Shown: positions 1-10,800 of the stretch, piece after piece
How the letters are laid out: every line of letters starts with the position of its first letter
Numbering within the stretch: the first letter of the stretch is position 1
NCBI RefSeq assembly: GCF_000003815.2
Contig: NC_049980.1
Location: forward strand, 1,763,960-1,827,959
Direction of reading: 5' to 3'
Source: Branchiostoma floridae
Taxonomy: Eukaryota; Chordata; Leptocardii; Amphioxiformes; Branchiostomatidae
Length of the DNA stretch: 64,000 nucleotides
Notes under the pieces: generated by a model
Told to the model about the DNA's origin: nothing
Databases searched by the model: none
The model's input: the letters and a program-made list of their open reading frames with translations, nothing else
Program-made: the position numbers and the translations under genes

Positions 1-69
1 TGGACTGAACCGGACTGACTTTCTGTACTGCTACCCACCCCACTAATAATGTCTTTACCGTACATCCAG

Positions 70-2109
70 GGGCCATAGCGATGACCATGTACTATAACTA
101 CTCGCTGCACCCTAACCGCGATGGCAACATACCAGGATGCCCCTCACCAGGCCAGTACATCAAGGCTGCTTCGGCTGCGCAGAACCCACGGTGATGACAC
201 CCAACATGACATCACAGACATCAACATGGACGAGCTGGACGACATCGAAATACTTCCCAGGTCACGACCTCCCTCCTGTCCGCCCAGCAGGACCCCCAGT
301 GTGCAGGTGAAAACACCTGGAACACCTGGCATCGCGGCGGGAGCGCCGAGCGTTCTTGAGGGTTCCGTAGCAACGCCAGATCTCCACAGCTCCCTTCTTA
401 AAGCGGTCATGTCCGTGTTGGACGTGTCTACCACTGAAGCAGACGAAAGGCTACCACCAGCCAAATCTTGCCCTGATATATATAATGAGCAGAGATGCCT
501 GTCAGAAACATCAAGTAAGGTACAGAATGATACTCTCAAGTCTTCCTCACAAGAAGCACTGCATGCTGGAGTTAGGGGCCTAGGGAAGGGGATGTGTAAC
601 CTGTCGTTCGCAAAGTCTGAAGAGGTGCTCAGTGAGTGGGGTAAGACGAGGGATTCCTCCCCACCTAGAATCATCATTACCCCCTGTAGTCCCACTGACG
701 GTAGCAACAAGGGAAGACAACACCCCAAGGTTGTTGTACATAGGATGGGTTTTAAAGAAGGGAATGGAAGACAGGGTGTCAGAATGGGAACTGCTACATA
801 TCTTAAGAAACCCGAATGGAAAAAGACCCCTGTAGAGTCGAGGATGGGTGAAGATGATCCTGATAATGGCACAGTAACACCACGCAGTGGTGAAGTTAGC
901 AAGTCCCCAGGGTTAAGGAAGAGGGAGGGTTGCAGCCCCGCACATGTGCCAGTCAGGATCAGGTTAGGTACAGGTTCACCAAGGGTTGGAAAGAGAGGTC
1001 AGGAAGTTGCGAAGGAAACATGGGAGGACATACATCTCACTCCCAACGCTCCATCTGGGAAGGCAAAGAAGGCTCTAGAGTTCACTGAGGGAAGCAAATG
1101 TAGCTCTGCCCCAAAACAAAGCATGATCAGAGGTACTGCCAAGCCAGTCAGTAGCACAGCAAGTGAAAAACAAAATCATCCCACTAAAATATCATCAGAA
1201 TATAAGGACGAGAAAATGCATCAAAAATGGCCGCTAACTCTGAAAAGCGAAAGAGGCAAAGCAGGGAGGGACAGTAAAGACAATCATAAGAACTCAGATC
1301 TTGCCAAAGAGCCTGGCAATCACAGTACAGAAATTCCTTGCAAGGTCGACAAGATTTCAGATTTTGGAAGTGTTCAAGGAAAAAGAATCGATGCTTTTAA
1401 ATCCAGTGACTCTGTTGATGTCAACAAAGTTGGTACTCTGCCAGCGAAGAAAACTTCCCCACTGAAAAAGACTTCAAAAGAAGGAAACAAAGAAAACCGT
1501 TCACCAAAGGCTCAGAAAACTGCAGCAATCCTTGAAACAAGTCAAAGTCCAACCAATAACACTAGTGGCTTAACCATGCAAACCAATACTGCCCCTACTG
1601 TAACCACAAGTGACACAAAGATTGAAAAGAAGCAACCAGTCAACTCTGAGAAGGTCTTCCCAAAGCTAAGGGATTCCCCATCCTTGTCCCGGAAGTCCCT
1701 TTCCAAAATTCCATCCAATGCAGTTTCGGCAAAACTAACACAATTCCGCACGATGACACCCCCAGATAGTCCAGTAAACCCCTCACCCATCCCAAAGAAG
1801 CTTGACACCAAAGTCTCAACTCCAAAGAAAGAGAAAGGGAGACAGTCCCTGGCAAACATACCAAAGAACACAGTTGCGGAGAAGCTGAATAAGTTTGGCA
1901 CCCCAGAGAAAGATGACAGGAAGCAAATGCTCTCTTCAACCAAGGTAGGGCAGGCAGAATTAAGATCTCACTCAGCTGAAGTTTCTCAGAAGGAAGATAC
2001 TGGACCTACAGTTGGGCTTAAGGGGTTAAAACCAGCCAGGAAGTCACTTGCAAACATTCCCAGAAATGCAGTGGGAAGCAGAGTTTCCAAGTTTGACTCC
2101 ATAGTGTGA
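70..2109 (+). CDS. 3' terminal coding exon of an unrecognised disordered protein (5' partial, apparent frameshift)
   Basis: I do not recognise this gene. A good acceptor (pyrimidine-rich stretch ending ACATCCAG) ends at 69, and the reading frame closes with TGA at 2107-2109, so this is probably a last exon. The open frame from 190 to the stop codes for about 640 residues. They are rich in Ser, Thr, Pro and Lys, with many SP and TP sites, no predicted membrane segment and no domain I can name. The C-terminus carries three diverged repeats (about 1,696-2,100) of the form K/R-x-S-L-x-x-I-P-x-N-x-V-x-x-x-L/V-x-x-F. Upstream of about 190 the protein-like frame is a different one (81-188, beginning MTMYYNYSLHPNRDGNIPG), which ends in TGA. 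One extra base in this exon would explain that. The first in-frame ATG at 121 therefore need not be a start. Coding status is fairly sure; identity is unknown. Confidence 0.7.
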
Positions 2110-3620
2110 GACCTTTGAGTCTTTCATTTCCCTTTATCTGCAGTGTATACGAACCAAAGATCACTTGCCAGGCCTTAATTGTTAGGATTTAAATGATGAC
2201 AATGAAATGTGAATACAATGTACTTATCATTGTGACTGCAGGAAAAAGCTAGAGATCGGTGCCAGAAAGTTTAATCTTTGTCCGCAAACTTTGACCGATT
2301 GGTTTGAACAGGGATATGACGTTGTGATCCATGGATGTGAAAATCCTACTTTCTCAGAGTTTATATTGTCTATGTATCCATCAATTAGTATGTATTTGGT
2401 ACATGTATGAATTTTAACCTTAACCTAAAAAAAGCTATTTTAGATACAAGATTTTATATTAATGAAGCTAACAGGTTGCTTTGTATTTCCACTAGTGGAA
2501 GGTACATGTAATGTCATGACCTTACAATGTACATAATTTCTATACATGAGTCAAACTAAAGCTTTCTTCACAAGGAGAGATAGCAATTTTATATGTGGCA
2601 TAGAATGTGTAACCTTGAAATCTATTTACACATTAGTATATTTAATTATGGCTCATTACACATTTAGGATTTTAACTCAATGAATTTGCACATTATAATT
2701 AATGTACATCTAATGATATTATAGAATGACATTTATACATTCAAGTGTGTTTTTATAAGGAGCTGAATAGTGTATTTTATAAGAAATATATGTATGTAAG
2801 TCCTAATGAAAAAGGAATTGCTTTTTATGGGTTACATGTGCCCTGGGGTATCTCTATAATGTTCCCTGATCAGGAAAACATTTTGTTTTTGCTGGTGTGT
2901 TCTTTCTTTTTTGTTCTTCTGTCATGCAGTTCATTTCATGACTGCTAGGAGGCGCTGGTAGAATGCAGGCAAATACTGTCTGCACACTTATACATAGCTT
3001 CTTCGATAACTTATTCAACTTTATGTTCTTTCTTCTTCTGTCATTTTTGGCGATGCCTCAGGGGTAAGCCTAGTTTTTCTGTGCAAGTAGCTTGACAAAA
3101 GGCAAATTATTGGGAGGATTTCGATCCTCGAAAATGTTGGCTTTCTAGTCACCTCAGGCTTTTACTTTTACCCAATTATAGAAATGTTGGGGTAAATCTA
3201 AGAATCTTATCGGATCATAATTGAAAGCAGTGTTTTGTAGCCCAGTATACTACACTGTATGTTATATTCAGACAATCATGGTGTTTTAATGATGATACTT
3301 ACTACAATGTACATGCCATGTCAGACTAAGTCTAGCAATGTGTCCATGTTGGTTAATAAGCAACTTGATGTAAGGATGAATTACATTGTTATGTATATCA
3401 TATTCTGTATTACCCCCTTTTAAAATGGTTATTACTAATGCTGCAGTGCAGAAAACATGCAAATTTAGAAAGAGTGGAATGTGTTGGACAGACAGGACTT
3501 TTGTTGCTTTGTACAGATCCACCTGACATGTCTTTTGAATCATGATGAACTGGAAATTTGTGGTAGGAATCAGTATCAAAGATATTAGTTTGTCAGCATG
3601 GAATGCAGTGATGGCAGTTA
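2110..3620 (+). other. Probable 3' UTR and intergenic sequence, no gene seen
   Basis: AT-rich sequence downstream of the stop codon of the first gene. I see no convincing ORF, RNA gene or repeat here. The first part is presumably 3' UTR, but no strong AATAAA signal sits in an obvious position. Confidence 0.4.
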
Positions 3621-3623
3621 ATT

Positions 3624-4686
3624 ACCTCCATGAAATGTCATGGAGGTTATATTTTACCCTGCGTTTGTGTGTGTGTCTGTCTGTCTGTCAACAAGATAAC
3701 TCAAGAACGGCTGGATGGATTGGTTTCATACTTGGTGTGTTGGTAGGGTGTGATGAAAGCTGGAAGTGATTAGATTTTGGGCCCCCTAGCGGCTTCCCTT
3801 GGTACTGCAGCGCAACTTCTGGTTTTGCTATCTCGTGTTCTGAACAAGCTATGGTCCCAATTTTTGGGTGTTAGATAGCTCTTGCGCTCAGGAATAAGTG
3901 ACATAAGTTTGGGCCCCCTAGCGTCTAGTTTTGGGATAGCAGGGGCATTTTTGTCAAAAACTTCTGAAGACGATAACTCAAGAAAGGAACAGCGGATTTT
4001 CATGATTTTTGGTATGTAGGTACCTCAGACAATGTTGTACAAAATGAAATACTAATTATGCAAAATTATATTACATTTGCATAATTAATGAGAATATTCT
4101 ATCATAGCAGTTTTTTCTATGTATCTCTTGTCCCTGACGTGATATGGTCTTGACATTTGGGTGGTAGATAGCTTTCAGTGTCATGACAAAGTGGGGCAAG
4201 TTTCAGCCCCCTAACATTTAATTTGGGAACTGCAGGGGCGTTTTTGTCAAGACATTCCAATGAGGATAACTGCAGAAAGGATTGACGGATTGGCATCATA
4301 TTAGGCATGCGGGTACCTTAGGCAAAGATGTTCATAATGATATACATGTTATGCAAATGAGAGCTTAATTTGCATAATTAATGAGGAAATGGTATAATTC
4401 CATTGTTTTCAATAACTGGACTTCAATAAATGTAACACATGTTAATTATGATAGGTAGAATATAAGCAGATACCTAATATGGTAATGAGGAACTTATTTG
4501 CATAATTTATGTAAAAATTGCAAAACCGCTTTATGATTAATAATGGGAATTTTATAATTGTGACATGTGTACGTTAGTCAATGATGAACAACACCATGCA
4601 TAAATTATGTTAATGTGTTAGTCAATTGCATGAAATTTATGAAAGCTCTAAATTTTCATGGAGGTATGAGGTCGCCGAACTCTAGT
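3624..4686. repeat. About 1-kb dispersed repeat with ACCTCCATGAAA-type ends
   Basis: The left end reads ACCTCCATGAAATGTCATGG. The right end (CATGGAGGTATGAGGTCGCC) contains the reverse complement of the left CCTCCATG core. Related right ends appear at 26,628-26,660 (opposite strand) and 58,260-58,345 (same strand), which shows a dispersed family. The interior repeats motifs such as TTTGGGCCCCCTAGCG and TTTGCATAATTAATGAG. No transposase ORF is visible. Non-autonomous DNA transposon is the best guess. Confidence 0.6.
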
Positions 4687-4940
4687 TGTTAAGAAATTTG
4701 TCTAGTTTTTTAAAAACTAGTTTGGTGCTGGGATATCGATAAATGTATTGGGAGGACTGAAAGATTAGCATGTAATTTTCCACTCACTGTATCTAATACA
4801 ATATCACAGCAAAGAAACTTTGTTCTATTGTCATTTCTTTACACCAAAACAAGTAGAGAAGCCTTGTAGTTAGGCCATACTAATTGTTTTACATGGATGA
4901 CATCCTCTGGGCACCCTAAAACTGACACAAAATAGTGGTA

Positions 4941-5399
4941 CAGTCAAACCTGTCTTTAGCGGCCACTCAAGGGACTGGAGAATGTGGGCACTATACAATA
5001 GACAGGTGGCCACTATAGAGAAAAAGCTGATAAATTGACCATGAGTTCATGTTAAACATGATTTCAGTACCAACTGATCTTTCTCACCAAGTAGTATTGT
5101 CTCAATACAATTTGCAGACAAAGACTTGCGCTCTAACGTTCAGGGCACGTGTACCTTCCGCTACTGCCAAAATGACCCTGTTGGGACCTCCAAATCCTCA
5201 CAAATGGTGAGATACGGCCGCTGTATGGTTGCAAAAGGCAGTGTTCCTGTATCTACAGGACTGAAAATCCTGTGGCAGTGGCCGCATTGGACAGGTGACC
5301 GCTATGCTCAACAGGAAAAAATCCAAGGGACCGACAAAAAGTGACCGCAATAGCCATGTGGTCACTATGCAAAGGTGGCCACTAGTACAGGTTTGATTG
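4941..5399. mobile_element. TA-flanked inverted-repeat element, CAGTCAAACCTG family
   Basis: The ends read CAGTCAAACCTGTC and the inverted CAGGTTTGATTG, each bordered by TA (4939-4940 and 5400-5401). Related copies lie at 34,108-34,582 and, more decayed, at 8,637-9,030. About 460 bp without coding capacity: a MITE. The TA target duplication suggests a Tc1/mariner-like mobiliser, but that is inference. Confidence 0.7.
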
Positions 5400-6502
5400 T
5401 ACATTTGTATTATGTTGTGTGGCTAAACAAATGACTGAACGTGTTTTTTCTAAGTGGCTAAACAAATGACTGAACACACAGAACATGCATACAGTATACC
5501 AAAACCAATATATTCTTTATTTTTGTCCTTTCACACCTTTGACTTGGGAAGACTCCAGCCAGTAGTATACGGCATGTAAACATACATTTGCTCACTTTGC
5601 AGCTTCTTTATATGATTTACCATAGTGTCACAAACATTTTTTTGAAATATGAAAATTGATGCGCGCAAAGATGTCATACATATATGAAGTTAGTGTGGCC
5701 TTTGGCATAATGTATTCTTGAACTTGCCAAAAAAAGAAGAGCAAACAGTTGGTTTATCTCATAATATTATATTTTTACAGCATCCAAACACAGCCCATCA
5801 CCACTTCAGTACATATTTACAATGTAGCGTATTTAATTCAATTTAATGATTATCGATTTCAAACCACCTGTGTAAGAATAGGGTACAATTTTCATAAAAT
5901 GTGAATGTCCCAGTCCAAGAAAAAGTGTCAGCATTGATCAAGGTGACCATATCAAATGTCCATATACATGTACAAGTATTACGAGACAATCTCCACAAAA
6001 ACTGTGCAACTTTTCTGCAGCTTCTTTTTTGCTTGTTTCCAGTTAAAATAAGCTAGAATCCATTCCATTACAGTGGGTATAAATGGCTGAGACAAAGTAT
6101 TAAATTAATTTTGGTCATATAATCTTAAATATGATAATATACACAAAATCTTGAATGCCTAGCACCACAGGACTATGCCAACTTAAAGCAAAGTATTATC
6201 ATCTATGCAATAGTACAAATTTTGCACTTACAAATGTACATGTACCTAATAAAGTATATAGTCCCCACTATTATTTATACCGGATGAACAAAGTTGTATG
6301 ATACAAAAAGAAAAAGACTTTCAACATTACTTTGCAACTTGCTATATATTATGGAGCGACATGCACCATAAGAATATACATAATATGTATTTGTCCAGTA
6401 ATTTAGACATAATTAAGTTAGCACAACAGGTTAGTTAGTTTAAAAAACAGCAACAATGAATTCCCCATAATTTTTTTCTTCCTAGCAGTAAAGCGCAATA
6501 AT
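5400..6502. other. AT-rich intergenic stretch, nothing recognised
   Basis: No supported coding exon, RNA gene or clear inverted-repeat element. It lies downstream of BSDC1 and may hold distal 3' UTR of that minus-strand gene. A minus-strand AATAAA occurs near 5,516, but it is too far from the stop codon to be assigned. Confidence 0.35.
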
Positions 6503-6506
6503 TTAA

Positions 6507-7034
6507 AGGGGCATTCCACTCCACACGGGAGTGTTATTTTCCGATAGATATTAATTTTTGGAAGTGATAACTGCATTACTACTTCACATTATACGATAAA
6601 GTACCCAGTTGCTCCACATGCCTCAAAAGCATTCACTCTTCTACTAAACTCCCCAAGTACCCTCTAATTGAATTAATCCTATGGCTGAATACAATGCAAA
6701 ACTTTTAGGTAAGGTTACAAAAAACTAATTTCAGGTTCGCTAAGAAATCTCGTCTTGTTCTTGTATTCTTTGCTATCTTATGAGCAATTTGCCTTCTCGG
6801 TGTGCTTAGCGTACCTCATTTATCCCAAAAATATGTACGATAAACAAAGTGTCTATGCGTATAGGGAATGCATGGGTAGGGTCTGCATGGGTTTAGTGAG
6901 TGTCATTATTGTTTTATAAAATACACATCACGTAATTCATCCCAAGGTGAATTCCACAAAATTCGGCTGATTATGTATTCATTGACACATTATCTATTGG
7001 AAAACAAGACTCCCTTCTAGAGTGGAATGCTCCT
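6507..7034. mobile_element. TTAA-flanked MITE (piggyBac-type target site)
   Basis: The inverted ends AGGGGCATTCCACTC and GAGTGGAATGCTCCT are bordered on both sides by TTAA (6503-6506 and 7035-7038). TTAA duplication is the hallmark of piggyBac transposons. The 528-bp interior has no transposase. A related copy in the opposite orientation lies at about 48,736-49,271. Confidence 0.75.
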
Positions 7035-7060
7035 TTAACTCAGCATTGAATGACCACAAC

Positions 7061-7527
7061 TAGCTATAGGGGTGGGGGCCGGTACATTGTACTGGTACAA
7101 AACTGTTTTTTTCTTTTTGGACCGGTACCCCAAGAAAATGAACCTAAAAAAATCAGTGGACCAGATTTGCACCATTTAGAAAATAAGCAAACTGTCACTG
7201 ACCCTGATATATCGGCAGGCGTCCACACATTTGAGGGCTAAGCGGTCCAAGAAAATAAACAAGAGTCTCAGAAAAGGAGTTATTTCCATCAACTTTTTAC
7301 AGTCAAACGTACAGAGGCAGTTGGTCTTGTTTACATGAAGATAGGATTTTAAAATGCCAGTGGGAGTTGGATACTTCAATAAACAGATTCATTTGTATCA
7401 AAATGAATCTGTTTTGAGTATCACCCTTTCACATGTTTTCACACAGACAGTCGGGTCCAGACCTGGACCTGATCCTCTGGACCTGAACAGGACCTGTACC
7501 TGGAATTTCTGTACCGGTGCCCACCCC
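7061..7527. mobile_element. Inverted-repeat element with a 10-bp direct flank duplication
   Basis: The left end contains GGGGTGGGGGCCGGTAC and the right end GTACCGGTGCCCACCCC, so the termini are imperfect inverted repeats. TGACCACAAC occurs immediately outside both ends (7051-7060 and 7528-7537). That direct repeat is the likely target duplication, effectively 8-10 bp, compatible with a hAT- or Mutator-type element. No coding capacity. Confidence 0.7.
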
Positions 7528-7556
7528 TGACCACAACCATTGCTCCTTTGCCCAAC

Positions 7557-7809
7557 TACCCTGGGGGCCAGCCAGGATCGGGCAGCTAGGACAGTTTATT
7601 CGGTGGCCCTAGACAGTCAGGCCCGCCGATTTCCTATTAGCACACAAGAGAGTCTAAGCCCGATGAGGTCCACCTGTCCTTGAAAAGGGTAGCGATAACT
7701 CCTTTGGGCTTAAACTTCCCGGAGCGCTAATGTGAGATCGGCGGGCTGACTGCCTTGCGTCCCCGAACAAAACTCGCTAGCTACCCAATCCTGTCTGGCT
7801 CCCAGGGTA
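7557..7809. mobile_element. MITE with TACCCTGGGGGCCAGCCAGG ends
   Basis: The left terminus TACCCTGGGGGCCAGCCAGG is inverted at the right as CCTGTCTGGCTCCCAGGGTA. The interior also folds on itself: GCCCGCCGATTTC near 7,621 pairs with GATCGGCGGGC near 7,736. No ORF. It ends 62 bp from the BSDC1 stop codon, so it may sit inside the BSDC1 3' UTR. Confidence 0.7.
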
Positions 7810-7871
7810 TTGCACAACACAAAATGTTCCAGTGTTAGCCACTGATGCCAGCAGCTGCTGTGATTGGTCCA

Positions 7872-10800
7872 TCATTCCCAGCTCTCCCAATCATCATCCA
7901 AGTCTCCAGTGTCCTGAAACAGTATCAAAACTTAAAATGAGATGACATATTTGAAGTTTTCCCTTTGTTATTGTTATTATTATTATTGTGATTGGGTGGG
8001 CCGACTACTCTCTCTTGGCAGCCAGGGGCAGAATTGCGAGGAGCTTACAATAGGTGGGGCTAAATTGCAAGGGTCTGGAGCGAGCTGCCATTCGGCGCCA
8101 CTCAGGTGACCTCAATACGACTGTCGCAAATGTCTGGAGCGAGCTGCCATTCGGCGCCACTCAGGTGACCTCAATACAAAAGTAATTGCCCCAGGTGTAG
8201 CCAAGGGACTGCTACATTTGAAAATTTTGATCTAGGCACCGATTGGCTCTTGTCCATAACAGGCCAAGCTCATGAATATTTATAAGCAGGACCATTGAGA
8301 CCTATGGCATGGGCAAGTCTGTCAGAGTTACTCCCACTTAAACATTCCATTCGATACCCTATGATTCCATTCAGTTGTTTATTTTCCAGAATACCACAAC
8401 ATGTATATATTGTGGGTTCATACATTACCTTCCCATCTTTTTCCAGAGCAGCTTGAGCAATCCTCATTTCTTCCTCTGTTAGGTCCAGGTCAAAGTCTTT
8501 TTCCCAATCATCGCTCAGGCTCTCTGAAGAGTCTATAACACATGGGCATACTTGTAAAATTTCATTGCATACGTGTAGCTAGAGCATCCAGAACAGTCAA
8601 TCGTATGGTATGGATGCAATTAAGCAATCTAGAATACAGTCAAACCTGCCCAAGCCGCCATCTCTTTAAGCTCCCAAAAACTTTCCCCATTGATGCAATC
8701 TTTAACTGAAGTGACCTTCCCAAGACAGTCGACCTATCCACATGGCCACGTTGAATGAGGACTGGAGAGGGTCCCAATCCCTGCCCAAGATAGCCTTTTC
8801 AATCATGTGTCTACATTCATTTACTAAGGCGAAATCTTGGTGAAATTGGCCACTTTGCCTTACATTTTGACAGCAAAATGTCACTGGACAAATAGAGCAC
8901 TTGTGGGTTGGGGCAGTCTACTGCAATATGGGTGGAAACATTGCCACAGTGTAGTAATAAAAGCTGGCCACCTGGCAAAAATTTCACTTTCGTCTGGTCC
9001 CCCGGTGGCTGTCTTAGGCAGGTTTTAGCATACTACCAGACATTAAAAACACTCTCTCACCTTTGGCCCCACTGCTGCCCCCAGCAGAAGCTGGTGATGC
9101 CCGATCTATCTCTCCTTCTTTTGCTCCTGCCAGTAGTAATGGTTCACCCACTTCTTTCACATCTTCCTTCTTACTCGCAGCTGCAGGCACTTGTGGTTCA
9201 CTTTCTGGAGCCTTTTCCTCTATCTTGTCTGAAGGTATCCTGACTTGGGCTTCCACTTGTTTAGCCAGACTATCTACGATTGTTTCTTCTGTCTTTTCTT
9301 CAACGACCTGCTCAGGCACAGATCCCTCTGTGTCCAAGGATTGCTGTGGTTTTGGCTCAGTTCTTTCAGCAATCTTATCTTCAACATCTTCTCCCTTTTC
9401 TACACTTTCTTGGGTAACCGGGGGAACAGGAACCACTGAAGGCTTTTCAGATTTCTCATCAGCCGGGGAGGTTTCTTGTACTTGCACTCCAGTCTTTGTA
9501 CTTGCTGTTTCTCTTGTGTCTTCGATGCTTGGTCTGTCGACAAGCACGACATCGGAGGAATCTGATGACGTGGGACTACTCCTCTTGGGTGCTGCTGTGG
9601 CCAGGGTTTCATCGGATGACACGGAGGCTTCTGAGGAAGGTTTCTCCAACATGACAAGTTCAGATGACTCCTCGGATGACACAGCACTGGGGCTTCGCTC
9701 TTCCTCTGGTAGGACAAGCTCTGCTTCCCTTGGGGCTGATTCCTCTTTTGGTTCTTCCTTTGGACCTACAAAACAATGAACACACAATTGTCTGTTATAA
9801 CCAGACCTATAAGATAACGTACAATGACATCTGAATAGAAAATAAGTATAGTTGTGCTTGTACATGGATAACAATTACTATGTAACAGACATTTCTTTGA
9901 TGCAACAAATGCTAGATGTAGCCTTACATATGCAAGTAAGGTCTTATCTACATTGATTCACAATTTAAGTAGTCAACACTTATAGTTATATGAAGTATCT
10001 TCCTTAGATGCAAAACATGCTGCTTTCAGGGGAAATTCTGTTGTTATCGTTTTTGCTTCCCTTTACCTCATTTGCATTCTTTGTTAGACCTGTTTGAAAA
10101 AAAGGGGCCTTTTCTCTTGGCAATGGTACGGTATTAGTTCACATGTCTCAATTGTAGGGTTTTGCTATAGCCACGAGATCTACATGTTAGTGACACACAG
10201 TGTCTGAATGAAGATTAGAGTGAACTTTTCTTGGTGAACTAGTACATTTGTGATATCCTACTCAAAGAAAAGTTGAGCCTGACCCAAACATGTCACTTTA
10301 CCTGGTTGTGTTGCTATGGCCCCTTCACTGATAGCTGGCAGAGTGGAGGCATCAGGAGTCTCCCAACCCCACTCATCTTCATCTGAAACATAAATGTACC
10401 AACAATCTCTCACTAAAATGGGACTGCTTTCAACAACCTAATACAATTTGTAACACTAACAGTCTACATTTGGTATACAATATACCTTTGGAGGCTCTGC
10501 TAAACCGGGCTGAAGTTTCCACTTCATTTGTGGTTGTGGCCTAGACCTAGCTGTCAACCTATAAGAGAACTGCTTTACTTTGGAAAAGCATTTAAGCACT
10601 GTAAACAACAGACTACACAATGTACATTCTTTTGCATTACAGACCAAATTTGTATCCACAGTAAGAGAAATACAAATGATAACTTGAATTTCATATCTAA
10701 TATTGTACCTTTCCAAGGTGGTATGTTGATTTGTTCTTTAACACAGCAAAACCAATCATCTGTAACTAGCACTTTATACCAAGCCCTGGGTAAATGACAA

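Noticed and set aside
188-216. A 27-bp GT-AG intron reconciling the two frames of the first gene
   Set aside because: Too short for an animal intron, and removing it does not restore the downstream frame.
144-902. 252-residue minus-strand frame
   Set aside because: Antisense shadow of the coding exon at 70-2109, no independent signals.
9063-9779. 238-residue plus-strand Ser-rich frame
   Set aside because: Antisense of BSDC1 exon 8, whose splice sites and family context are clear.
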